Assembly (NCBI GenBank): GCA_023954375.1
Contig: JAMLIC010000005.1
Location: forward strand, 124,001 to 188,000
Reading direction: 5' to 3'
Source: Planctomycetota bacterium
GTDB taxonomy: Bacteria > Planctomycetota > J058
Length of the DNA: 64,000 nt
Shown: positions 38,900 to 46,985 of the stretch, one piece after another
How positions within the stretch are numbered: position 1 is the stretch's first letter
Layout of the letters: every line of letters starts with the position of its first letter
Position numbers and translations under genes: made by a program
The notes under the pieces: generated by a model
The model's input: the letters and a program-made list of their open reading frames with translations, nothing else
Told to the model about the DNA's origin: nothing
Database searches by the model: none

Positions 38900-40334
38900 G
38901 GACGGCCCCCTTGCGGAACAGGTCGTAGCTGAAGGGGATCCCGCGGGCCTTCAGCTCGTCGGCCAGGCGCGGCACGATCCCGGTGGCCACGTACTCGCCC
39001 GCGACCTGGCGGCCCCGGCGGCCCTGGCGCTGGAAGCGGAAGAGCTCCTGCAGGAGCGGCGTCTGGCCCTCCATGCCCGTGAGCTCGGCGACCGACTCGA
39101 CGCGGCGCGCGCCGTCCTCGAAGCGGCGCACGTGGACGACGAGCTGGATCGCCAAGGTGATCTGCTCGCGGATCGCCCGCGACGGCAGGTCGAGACCCGC
39201 CATGAGGACCATGGTCTCGAGCCGCGCCAGGGCGTCCCGCGGCGCGTTGGCGTGGATCGTCGAGAGGCTGCCGTCGTGGCCGGTGTTCATGGCCTGGAGC
39301 ATGTCCAGCGCCTCGCCGCCGCGGACCTCGCCGACGATGATCCGGTCGGGGCGCATGCGCAGGGCGTTGATCACCAGCTCGCGCGCGGCGATCCGCCCGC
39401 GGCCCTCGATGTTCGGCGGCCGCGTCTCGAAGCGCACGACGTGCTCCTGGTCGAGGATGAGCTCGGCCGGGTCCTCGATCGTGACCACGCGCTCGTCGTG
39501 GGGGATCGCCTCGGCCAGCGCGCCCAGCAGCGTCGACTTGCCGGCGCCCGTGCCGCCGGACACCAGGATGTTCTGGCGGGCCAGGACGGCCAGCTCGAGG
39601 AACGTGACCATGTCGCGCGAGATCGAGCCCAGCCGCACGAGGTCGTCGCGGCGGATGCGCTGGCGGCCGAAGCGGCGGATCGACAGCGTCGGGTAGTCGA
39701 GCGACACGGGCGGGATCGTGGCGTTGACGCGGCTGCCGTCGGGGAGGCGCGCGTCGAGGAGCGGCGAGGCCACGTCGATCCGCCGCCCGACGCGGGCGGC
39801 GATCCGCTCGATCACGCGCAGGAGGTGCTCGGCGTCGCGGAAGCGCACCGGGGTGTGCTGGAGCTTGCCGAAGCGCTCCACGTACACCTGCTGCGGCCCG
39901 TTGACGAGGATGTCGCTCACGGCCGGGTCGGCCATGAGCGGCGCCAGCGGGCCGATGCCGAGCGCCTCCTCCTTGAGCTCGTCGGCGAGGCGGCCGCGCT
40001 CGAGGGTGTTGAGCGGCAGGTCCTCGGCCGCGAGCACGCGCGCCACGAAGTCCTCGACCGCGGCGGCGATCGTCTCCTCGGTCGAGCCGATCAGGTTCTG
40101 CTCGCCGATCTCGTCGAGGAGCCGCTCGTGCAGCCGGCCCTTGATCGCCAGGAAGTCGGCCTTGCCGGGCCCGGCCGCGCGCGGCTGGGACGTCGGCTTG
40201 CGCAGGCGCTCGGTCGAGCGGGTGTCCCCGCGCAGGCGCAGCCGCGCGACGGTGTCCTCGGTCGCCACGCGGGCGAGGCGCTCGCGCAGGTCGTCGGCGC
40301 GCAGGTCGGTGCGGGAGTCGGGGCGGTCGCTCAC
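38892..40334 (-). CDS. tadA: Tad pilus assembly/secretion ATPase TadA (CpaF)
   Basis: This 480-residue type II/IV secretion ATPase powers Flp pilus assembly. Walker A is VSGGTGAGKSTLLGAL (about 265-280), the Asp box is VVTIEDPAELIL, Walker B is IIVGEVRGGEALDMLQAM, and the His box is STIHANAPRDALARLE. The N-terminal domain (LGIGPLAPLMADPAVSDILV) is typical of CpaF. It overlaps tadZ by ATGA and tadB by 8 nt. Confidence 0.96.
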   Translation of the reverse strand: MSDRPDSRTDLRADDLRERLARVATEDTVARLRLRGDTRSTERLRKPTSQPRAAGPGKADFLAIKGRLHERLLDEIGEQNLIGSTEETIAAAVEDFVARVLAAEDLPLNTLERGRLADELKEEALGIGPLAPLMADPAVSDILVNGPQQVYVERFGKLQHTPVRFRDAEHLLRVIERIAARVGRRIDVASPLLDARLPDGSRVNATIPPVSLDYPTLSIRRFGRQRIRRDDLVRLGSISRDMVTFLELAVLARQNILVSGGTGAGKSTLLGALAEAIPHDERVVTIEDPAELILDQEHVVRFETRPPNIEGRGRIAARELVINALRMRPDRIIVGEVRGGEALDMLQAMNTGHDGSLSTIHANAPRDALARLETMVLMAGLDLPSRAIREQITLAIQLVVHVRRFEDGARRVESVAELTGMEGQTPLLQELFRFQRQGRRGRQVAGEYVATGIVPRLADELKARGIPFSYDLFRKGAVRE

Positions 40335-41749
40335 GCGCGTCCCTCAGGATCGTCGTCGTCGGCCTGCGCGATCCCGCCCTCGTGGTCCGTGACCTCGCCG
40401 AGGTCGGAGCCGTAGAGGCGGCCGCTCGGCGTCGGCAGGCGCCCGCTCGGCGGGAGGATCACGTAGCTGTCGGCGAGCGTCAGGCGGCCCGACTCGACCG
40501 TCCGCCGCAGCGGCCCCTCGCCGCTCTCCGGGTGCGGCGGCGGCCCCCAGCCGCGCAGGGCCCCGTTCGTCGCCGGGACGCGCCCGCCGACCGAGGGCCG
40601 CACGGCGGCGACCGCGTCGACCAGGCGGTCCATCGCCCGCGACCAGCGCCAGCCGAGGAGGCGGGTCGGCTGGAGGACGTAGGGGGTCCCCATGTTGACG
40701 GCCGTGACCTGGCGCTTGTCGTAGGGGAGCACGTGCGCCACGTCGCGGTCGAGGCGCGCCGCCACGTCTGACGGCGAGAGGCCGCCGGCGACGGTCGGGT
40801 GGTTGAGGTTCAGGACGACGCGCTGCCGCCCGGGCGGGACGCCCAGCCGGGTGAGCGTCTCGAGGAGCTTGGCCGTGCCGACGACGGTCGGGACGGTGCC
40901 GTTCGTGACCACGAGCGCCTCGTCGCTCAGGTCGAGGATCGCCATGACGACGTTGTCGAGGAGCGGGAAGGTGTCCACGACGACGTGGTCGAACGCCCGC
41001 CGGGCCAGGCTGATGATGCGGGCCATGGCCTCAGCCTCGACCTCGTACGCCTCGCCCGCGTCGGCCGGCGCGGCGAGCAGGCGCAGGCCGCAGGGGTGCG
41101 GCTCGGCGATCTGGCGCAGGAGCGTCTCGTCGAGGCGCTCGAACTCGCGCACGGCGTCCGTGAGCGTCGTCTCGGGCGCCAGGTCGAGCATGGACGCGCA
41201 CGTGCCCATCTGGAGGGACGCGTCGATCAGGAGCACCCGGTCGGGCGCGCGCTTCGCCAGCGCGCTGGCGACGTTCACGGCGACGGTCGACTTGCCCACC
41301 CCGCCCTTGTTGCTCACGACCGAGACGACGCTGCCGACGCTGGTGCGGGCGCTGGGCTGCCGCGACACGCGGTCGATGAGCTGCTGCAGCTCGCCCGAGG
41401 AGAGCGGGCGGCGCAGGAAGTCCTGCACGCGCGCGCGCATGGCCTCGATGAACAGCTGCCCCTCGCCCGTGTCGCGCAGATCGTCGGGCCTGTAGGCGGC
41501 GGCGACCACGGCGTCGGGCGCCTCGGCGGCGATCTCCTCGGCGAACGTGCGCAGGGGGCGCACGTCGCGGTCCATCTGGGCGATCACGAGGTCGGGCGTG
41601 CGCGCGCGCGCCGCCTCGACGCCCGCGCGGAGGTCGCGCGCGCCGTGGGCCACGAGGCGCACGCGCCGCACACCGTCGGCCGCCGCCTCGAACTCGGGCA
41701 GCAGCGACGGGTCGGCGCCGACGACCAGGACGTGCAGGGTGCGGTCCAC
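40331..41749 (-). CDS. tadZ: Tad pilus localisation protein TadZ/CpaE (ParA-like)
   Basis: The 472-residue protein has a receiver-like N-terminal domain (about 1-130, HVLVVGADPSLLPEFEAAAD) and a MinD/ParA-type ATPase domain. The deviant Walker A SNKGGVGKSTVAVNVASAL lies near residue 145, with VLLIDASLQMG and VVVDTFPLLDN after it. A disordered acidic tail ends it. CpaE-type proteins place the pilus machine at its cellular site. GTG 41749 follows a GAGGAG site; upstream in-frame sequence is not homologous. Confidence 0.9.
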   Translation of the reverse strand: MDRTLHVLVVGADPSLLPEFEAAADGVRRVRLVAHGARDLRAGVEAARARTPDLVIAQMDRDVRPLRTFAEEIAAEAPDAVVAAAYRPDDLRDTGEGQLFIEAMRARVQDFLRRPLSSGELQQLIDRVSRQPSARTSVGSVVSVVSNKGGVGKSTVAVNVASALAKRAPDRVLLIDASLQMGTCASMLDLAPETTLTDAVREFERLDETLLRQIAEPHPCGLRLLAAPADAGEAYEVEAEAMARIISLARRAFDHVVVDTFPLLDNVVMAILDLSDEALVVTNGTVPTVVGTAKLLETLTRLGVPPGRQRVVLNLNHPTVAGGLSPSDVAARLDRDVAHVLPYDKRQVTAVNMGTPYVLQPTRLLGWRWSRAMDRLVDAVAAVRPSVGGRVPATNGALRGWGPPPHPESGEGPLRRTVESGRLTLADSYVILPPSGRLPTPSGRLYGSDLGEVTDHEGGIAQADDDDPEGRA

Positions 41750-41759
41750 GCGGGTCTCC

Positions 41760-43013
41760 TCAGCGCGCCAGGACGGGGGCGGTGATGACGTCGGACGTCG
41801 GCTCGTCGCTGGCGTCGAGCGACAGCGCCCGATGCGCGGCGACAACGAGCGCCAGGTCGAGCGACGGCATGGGGCGGGGGACGGCGCTGGCGTTGCGCGC
41901 CGCCACCCCGCCCGGGAGCTTCTCGACGGTCAGGCTCGTCGCCGTGGCCGCGATGACGACGCGGCCGAACCCGATGATCCGCGCGCGGCCGTTGATCGTC
42001 TGCTGCACGGGCACGAAGGCCTCCACGGCCGAGCCAGGCGCGCCGGGGGCTGCCAGGAGCTCGTCATCGGGGTCGCCCCCGAGACGGTCGCCCAGGCGCA
42101 CGATGCCCTCGGCGGCCGTGTACCGCTGGCCGACGACCGTGAGCGCGGCGTCCCTGACGACCCCCTCGGCGTCGACGTCCAGGTCGGTCGGCGTGCTCGG
42201 GGCGAGCGCCTGCCAGAAGGCGCGCGTGAGGGCCACGCCGGCGTGGCCCGCCAACGAGTCCGCGGGGCGGGGCGTCCCGACGACCACGACCGGCCGCAGG
42301 CGCGCGATCGCCGTGGCGCGGACCGTCAGCCCGTGGTGCCGCGGCGAGTACGCGTCCGGGTCGGTGGGGTCGGCGCCGCGGATCATGGATCCCATGCCGA
42401 ACAGGAAGGGCAGCGCGGGACCGCTCGAGCTCACGGCGTCGGGGTCGGTCGGGTCCCCGGCCCGGTCGAGCGGGTTGCGGCCGTCGGTGCGCCGCACGCG
42501 CGCGAGGAGCGCCGAGCCCAGCGCCGGGTCTGCGGCCGGCGTGAAGTCGTCGCGGTCGTAGCTCGCGTCCTCGACGTGGCGCACGGGATCGCCCGAGAGC
42601 GGGTCGACGTGAAAGAACGTGCCCGACACGAAGTCGCCGTGGGGCTCGTTCGTCGGGTTCGACCTGAGGTCAGGGACGAAGACCTCCCCGTCGGGGACCT
42701 CGAGCAGGGCCGAGGCGCGCAGGTCCGTCAGCCCCGGGCCAAGGGTGACCACGCGCTCGGGGATGTAGACCATGGGGTCGGCCACGAGCAGCGCCGCGTC
42801 GCGTCGTGCCTGCACGGCGTCGGCGTCGCGCCAACGGAGCGCCTCGAGCGCGGCCAGGTCGGCCGCCGTCTGCATCTTCGACTGCGTGACGCGCGCCAGG
42901 CCGACGTCGACAGTGATCGCCGCGATCGCCATGAGGCCGAACAGCAGCATGGCCACGAACACGAGCACGTAGCCGCTTCGACGCGCGCGGGGACGACGGC
43001 GGGGTGGGGTCAT
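41760..43013 (-). CDS. TadE/TadG-like pilus assembly pseudopilin
   Basis: This 417-residue protein begins with the TadG-type N-terminal helix (SGYVLVFVAMLLFGLMAIAA, then TVDVGLARVTQSKMQTAADL). The long exported part has no recognised enzyme motif and is rich in Asp, Pro and Thr. It would be anchored in the inner membrane and act in Tad pilus assembly. It overlaps cpaB by ATGA and ends 10 nt before tadZ. Confidence 0.82.
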   Translation of the reverse strand: MTPPRRRPRARRSGYVLVFVAMLLFGLMAIAAITVDVGLARVTQSKMQTAADLAALEALRWRDADAVQARRDAALLVADPMVYIPERVVTLGPGLTDLRASALLEVPDGEVFVPDLRSNPTNEPHGDFVSGTFFHVDPLSGDPVRHVEDASYDRDDFTPAADPALGSALLARVRRTDGRNPLDRAGDPTDPDAVSSSGPALPFLFGMGSMIRGADPTDPDAYSPRHHGLTVRATAIARLRPVVVVGTPRPADSLAGHAGVALTRAFWQALAPSTPTDLDVDAEGVVRDAALTVVGQRYTAAEGIVRLGDRLGGDPDDELLAAPGAPGSAVEAFVPVQQTINGRARIIGFGRVVIAATATSLTVEKLPGGVAARNASAVPRPMPSLDLALVVAAHRALSLDASDEPTSDVITAPVLAR

Positions 43014-44020
43014 TCGCCGGCCGGCTCGCCGCCCTCGGGCACGGCGAGGAGGGCCCGCCGCTCGCCGTCGATGTGGTCGACGATCGCCAGGGGCGCCGAC
43101 CGCGTCGACAGCCCGGGGATCTGGTCCAGGTCGAGGCTGAGCCCGGGCGTCGAGCTGTCCGCCGGGTCGTCCGGATGACCCGACCGCGGCAGGCAGGTGA
43201 TCACCGCGCCGATCGCCAGGGCCTCCGTGAGCGGGGCGACCTCCTCGGGGAGGATCGCGATCACCAGCTCCTGCACCGGCTTCGTCTGCGTGCGCGGCCC
43301 CTGCGTGAGCGACGACGTGGTCGTGGGGACCGCGCGCGTCTCCACCGGAGAGACGACCACGCCGTTCTGCACGACGACCGTCACGTGGGCGTGCTTCGTG
43401 CCCCCGGCGCGGGCGGCGATCGCCAGCTGCTGGCCGAGCACGCGCCCGTACACACCGCCGACCGGCGGCGTCGCCGCCCGCCCGCCGACCTTCGAGAGGT
43501 CCACCGGCACCGTGGACACCAGGTCGAAGCGGTCGCCGTGCCGGAGCCCGATGAGCCCGGCGACGCTCTCGGCCTTGACGCGCAGGGCGCGCCGCCCCGG
43601 CGGGATGCCGCCGACCACGCCTGGCCGCGTCCCCTCGGGCAGGAAGTCCTCCTCGTTGAAGGCGTAGCCCGGCGCCTTGTCCCGGCCGACGACGCGCAGG
43701 AGGATCCTCTTCACGTCCGTGACCATCCCCTCGGGGACGTTCTCGGGCTTGAGGAACGTGAACGCCAGGCGCCCGTTCTTCGCGTCCCACAGGTCGTCGC
43801 GACTGACCTTCGAGTAGGCCTTGATCGGCCGGGTCGCCAGCGGGACGGCGATCGTCCCCGGCGGCTGGACGAGCGGCCGCGGGCCGCTCTTCTCCTTGCC
43901 GCCGAACGCACCGCCGAGCCACAGGAGACCGCCTCCGCCGACGACGAGGATCGCCGCCGCGGGCAGGGCGTAAGTCGCGAGCGACGGCGACGCGCGCCGC
44001 CGGCCTTGGGGCTGGATCAC
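43010..44020 (-). CDS. cpaB: Flp pilus assembly protein CpaB/RcpC
   Basis: The 336-residue protein has a single N-terminal membrane helix (about 18-40). A SAF-type domain follows (PLATRPIKAYSKVSRDDLWD and later IPPGRRALRVKAESVAGLIG), then a C-terminal region with LVIAILPEEVAPLTEALAIG. CpaB/RcpC is a periplasmic component associated with the secretin. Overlaps of 4 nt with tadE and with the tadG-like gene show tight coupling. Confidence 0.9.
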   Translation of the reverse strand: MIQPQGRRRASPSLATYALPAAAILVVGGGGLLWLGGAFGGKEKSGPRPLVQPPGTIAVPLATRPIKAYSKVSRDDLWDAKNGRLAFTFLKPENVPEGMVTDVKRILLRVVGRDKAPGYAFNEEDFLPEGTRPGVVGGIPPGRRALRVKAESVAGLIGLRHGDRFDLVSTVPVDLSKVGGRAATPPVGGVYGRVLGQQLAIAARAGGTKHAHVTVVVQNGVVVSPVETRAVPTTTSSLTQGPRTQTKPVQELVIAILPEEVAPLTEALAIGAVITCLPRSGHPDDPADSSTPGLSLDLDQIPGLSTRSAPLAIVDHIDGERRALLAVPEGGEPAGE

Positions 44021-44895
44021 CGGAACACCTCGCGTCGGAAGGCCGCCTGAGCGCTGATCAGCCTACGGAACGGACGGACCGCGGCGCCATGGGCGAGCTG
44101 GACGCCGAGCCCGTAGGGGCCCGCGTAGGGGCCGACGTCGCCGCTCAGCCCGGCGAGCGGCTGCGGCGGCCCCACCTCGACGACGTCCTCGTCGTCGGCC
44201 GGCAGGGGCGCGCCCAGGTTCGGCTCGAAGGGGGCGGACGGGTCCGTCCGGTAGCCGACCATCGCGGCGGCCTGGAACGGGTAGTTCAGCCGCAGGGCCA
44301 CGAGGCCGCCCTGGTCCAGCGGGAACGGGTCGGGGTCGAGGGGCTCGAGCACGTCGACCCACTCGATCGTCTCGACCCCGTCGGCGTCGCGGGTCACGCG
44401 CGGGATGCGGACCGAGAGGCCGGTGGGCGAGAAGGCGTCGTCCACGAGCGCCCCCGGGTAGCGCAGGACCCGACGGTCGTCCTTGAGCGTCTCGAAGATC
44501 ATGAGCGGCCGCAGGAGCCGGTTCACGACCGGCAGGCCGGCGAAGACCACGTCGAGCTCCTGGCCGTCGTCGACGCCGTTGCCGTTGACGTCGCCGGAGA
44601 GGTCGAGCACGAGGTGCCGGCGGTCGTAGATCCGCTGCTGGACGCGCGCGGCGTCCGGATCGGACACGGGCGCCTCGGCGCTCGCCGGGTCGAGCAGGAA
44701 CGAGAGCGAGACCTCGGCCGGCAGGGGCTCGAGCGCGAGCTCGCGGGCGGCGACGCGGGCGACGTCCTGCAGGGCCTGGGCGCCGAAGGTGGCCCGGCCG
44801 AGCTCGATCGTGGCGGCCAGGAGCACGTAGAGCACGAGCATGACGAGCGCGAGCTCGACGATGGACTGCCCTCCCCTCCGACCCACGACGCGCAC
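44017..44895 (-). CDS. tadE: TadE-like pseudopilin
   Basis: This 292-residue protein has the TadE N-terminus: GRRGGQSIVELALVMLVLYV, with the Glu at +5 after the presumed prepilin cleavage Gly. The long mature part contains a Ca-binding-like loop (DVNGNGVDDGQELDVV) and no further helix. It is longer than classical TadE (about 150-200). It starts at GTG 44895 with a GGGGGT site, 90 nt after flp. Minor pilin or assembly role. Confidence 0.85.
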   Translation of the reverse strand: MRVVGRRGGQSIVELALVMLVLYVLLAATIELGRATFGAQALQDVARVAARELALEPLPAEVSLSFLLDPASAEAPVSDPDAARVQQRIYDRRHLVLDLSGDVNGNGVDDGQELDVVFAGLPVVNRLLRPLMIFETLKDDRRVLRYPGALVDDAFSPTGLSVRIPRVTRDADGVETIEWVDVLEPLDPDPFPLDQGGLVALRLNYPFQAAAMVGYRTDPSAPFEPNLGAPLPADDEDVVEVGPPQPLAGLSGDVGPYAGPYGLGVQLAHGAAVRPFRRLISAQAAFRREVFR

Positions 44896-44985
44896 GCGCT
44901 ACCCCCGAACGAACGCGGACGAGGCGCCGGCGGCCTTCCGGCCGCGGCGCCTCGCCTCACGAAGTGAACGAACCGTCGGACAGGA

Positions 44986-45315
44986 CTAGTCGACGATCAG
45001 GTCGTGGAGCCCGGCGGCGCCGAGGTTGTTCTCGAGGCGATGCGTGTCGGTGCCGTTCTCGATCGCGCTCATGTTGAGCGCGATGAAGCCCTGCGTGCCC
45101 GCGGCGGTCGTCTCGATCAGCCTCCCGCTGAACATCGGGCCGTTGTCCTCCTCGTGCGCGCCCGGCAGGACCACCGCCACGGCGGCGATCAGGTCGTTCG
45201 TCTTGTGCCCGAAGACCGACACGGCGGCCGCGCTGACGAGCGCCACGCCGGCGATGAGGAGGCCGTACTCGACGAGGGCCGCGCCCTTGCGGCGGTTCTT
45301 CTGGATCTTCTTCAC
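44986..45315 (-). CDS. flp: Flp/Fap-type major pilin
   Basis: The 109-residue prepilin starts at GTG 45315 behind a strong AGGAGA site. It has the Flp signature NRRKGAALVEYGLLIAGVAL, with cleavage expected after the Gly and the conserved Glu-Tyr at +5/+6. The mature protein of about 98 residues is longer than the usual ~50, with an additional soluble C-terminal domain. It is the first gene of the Tad pilus operon. It is in frame with the upstream Fur-family gene, with no stop between them, so read-through would make a fusion. Confidence 0.9.
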   Translation of the reverse strand: MKKIQKNRRKGAALVEYGLLIAGVALVSAAAVSVFGHKTNDLIAAVAVVLPGAHEEDNGPMFSGRLIETTAAGTQGFIALNMSAIENGTDTHRLENNLGAAGLHDLIVD

Positions 45316-45765
45316 GTCTTCTTCTCCTGGTCTGACCTGTCGGGGCGACTGCTTGCCGCCCTCGACCCGTGAGTGCCGGTCGACCCCGATCGGTTCCCGA
45401 TGCGCGCAACCCGGGCAGCGACCGTGGAGGACGACGGTGTGGTCCTCGACGTGAAAGCCTCTCGGCAGGTGGAGCTTGAGTTCGTCGATGCACCCGTCGA
45501 CCTCGAAGGTCGCGTCGCACCCGCGGCAGTGGAAGTGATGGTGGTGGTGCTTGCCGGCGACCTCGTAGCGCGGGGGGAGGCCGGGCAGGTCGACGGCGGC
45601 CAGCCAGCCCTCCTCGACGAGGTCCTTGATCGTCCGGTAGACGGTCGCGATCCCCAGGCGCGGGATCTCGCGTTGCGCCGCGGTGACGACCTCGTTGGGC
45701 GAGAGCGGCCGGTCGGCCGCCTCGAGGGCCCGGCGGATCGCCTGGCGTTGCTTCGTGTCCCGCAT
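45316..45765 (-). CDS. Fur/Zur-family metalloregulator without its own stop codon
   Basis: From ATG 45765 the first ~130 residues are a standard Fur-family repressor: winged helix (LSPNEVVTAAQREIPRLGIA, then TVYRTIKDLVEEGWLAAVDL), metal-binding HHHHHFHCRGC, and the structural-zinc pairs CRGC and CPGC. The next ~20 residues (up to RPGEED) are not conserved. No stop codon follows, and the frame continues exactly into flp, so the annotated open frame is 260 codons (44986-45765). Either the stop was lost or the flp start is internal. A perfect palindrome upstream is its likely operator. Iron or zinc specificity cannot be decided. Confidence 0.85.
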
Positions 45766-45793
45766 GCAGATGGGCTCTCGGCTTGACGCGACA

Positions 45794-45813
45794 AACGATA
45801 ATCGATTATCGTT
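45794..45813. promoter_or_regulatory. Perfect 20-bp Fur/Zur-box-like palindrome
   Basis: The sequence AACGATAATCGATTATCGTT is a perfect inverted repeat in otherwise very GC-rich DNA. It resembles Fur-family boxes of the form GATAAT..ATTATC, with 7-nt arms and a 2-nt centre. It lies between the Fur-family gene (minus strand) and a divergent membrane-protein gene (plus strand), so it probably controls both. Confidence 0.8.
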
Positions 45814-45856
45814 CCGGGCGCGACGGGGTGGTGACGCCCCGTGCGGGGGACGCCCG

Positions 45857-46288
45857 GTGACGGGAACGGCGACGAACAGCGCGACGAAGCGGCCGGCGAG
45901 CCTGGGGCTCGCCTGCGGCGTCGTCCTCGCCCTGCTCGCCGTGCTCGCGCAGGTCCTCCTCCCCGCCTTCCACGCCTGGACCTGCCAGGTCGCGGCCGCC
46001 GAGCACTGCGTGGTCGCGCACGCGGCGGACGTGGACTGCCTCGACGCGCTCGCCTGCGTCGACCCCGACCATCGCCATGGTCCGACGGTCGAGGTCGGCC
46101 ACGGCGACGCGGCGCACGCGTCCTGCGCCACCTGCGCGGCGCTCCAGCACCTGACCCCTTCGCTGGACCTGGCGCCGGCGATCGTCGCGACCGCCGCGGT
46201 CGCCGGCGACGCGCTTCGTTCCCCCGCCGCGACCCCGCTCGGTCGCGACGTCTTCGTCCACGGCGCCCGCGCGCCCCCGCTCGCCTAG
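45857..46288 (+). CDS. Small Cys/His-rich membrane protein (DUF2946-like)
   Basis: This 143-residue protein has one N-terminal hydrophobic helix (about 16-36). A Cys/His-rich exported part follows (FHAWTC, EHCVVAHAADVDC, DPDHRHG, HASCATCAALQH), and the end is RAPP. The pattern is like DUF2946 proteins, which occur with metal transport genes, but the match is tentative. GTG 45857 is used. It is divergent from the Fur-family gene across the palindromic box, so metal-dependent expression is likely. Confidence 0.6.
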   Translation: MTGTATNSATKRPASLGLACGVVLALLAVLAQVLLPAFHAWTCQVAAAEHCVVAHAADVDCLDALACVDPDHRHGPTVEVGHGDAAHASCATCAALQHLTPSLDLAPAIVATAAVAGDALRSPAATPLGRDVFVHGARAPPLA

Positions 46289-46352
46289 GGCCTCGCTGTC
46301 CGGACCTCTGCGCGTGGCGCGGGGTCCACAACGAACCCAAGGGAGCAGCCCC

Positions 46353-46985
46353 GTGGCCGTCACCGCCTCGCGTCCGACCTCGCACCTCGCCAAGATCGTC
46401 CCCCTGGCCCAGGCCCGCGCCGGCCGCACGGGCCCGTGCGTCGAGTGCCGGGACCGCGTCCACGCCCGCCAGGACCGCGCGGACCTGACCGTCCTGCCGC
46501 GCGTCGAGCAGGCGCTCCCCGCCCTCGACCGCACGCTGGCCGTCGCCGAGCGGATCCTCGGCAGCTGGGACCTCGCCTGGGACGCCGTGCAGGAGGCGCT
46601 CGTCCGCCTGTGGCAGGAGCCCGAGACCCCACCCGACGCCGAGGGCTGGCTCTACCAGGCGGTCGTCCACCGGGCCCTGCACGCGCGCCGCACGCGCCAG
46701 CGCCGGGCGAGGTACGAGGAGGTCGCCGGCGCCCGCCGCGCCGGCGTCGCCGAGGACCCGCGGCTCCGGCTCGAGGTCGAGGACCAGGCGCGCCGCGTCG
46801 AGGTCGCGATCGACCAGCTCCCGGGCGAGTTCCGCGAGGCCCTGCGCCTGCGCGAGCTCGAGGGGCTCGACTACCACGCGATCGCCCGCGCGCTCGACGT
46901 CCCGGTCGGGACCGTGCGCTCGCGGATCCACCGCGGCCGCGAGCGGCTGCAGGCGGAGCTGGGCCTCATGGAGCACTCGGCGTGA
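46353..46985 (+). CDS. ECF-type RNA polymerase sigma factor
   Basis: The 210-residue protein has sigma region 2 (about 70-140, VAERILGSWDLAWDAVQEAL) and region 4 (about 155-205, LPGEFREALRLRELEGLDYH, then VGTVRSRIHRGRERL). GTG 46353 follows GGGAGC. The N-terminal 45 residues include a CVECRDRVHARQD segment that might bind metal. No anti-sigma factor gene is adjacent. Its stop overlaps the secretin start as GTGA, so the sigma factor and the pilus secretin are made together. Confidence 0.87.
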   Translation: MAVTASRPTSHLAKIVPLAQARAGRTGPCVECRDRVHARQDRADLTVLPRVEQALPALDRTLAVAERILGSWDLAWDAVQEALVRLWQEPETPPDAEGWLYQAVVHRALHARRTRQRRARYEEVAGARRAGVAEDPRLRLEVEDQARRVEVAIDQLPGEFREALRLRELEGLDYHAIARALDVPVGTVRSRIHRGRERLQAELGLMEHSA

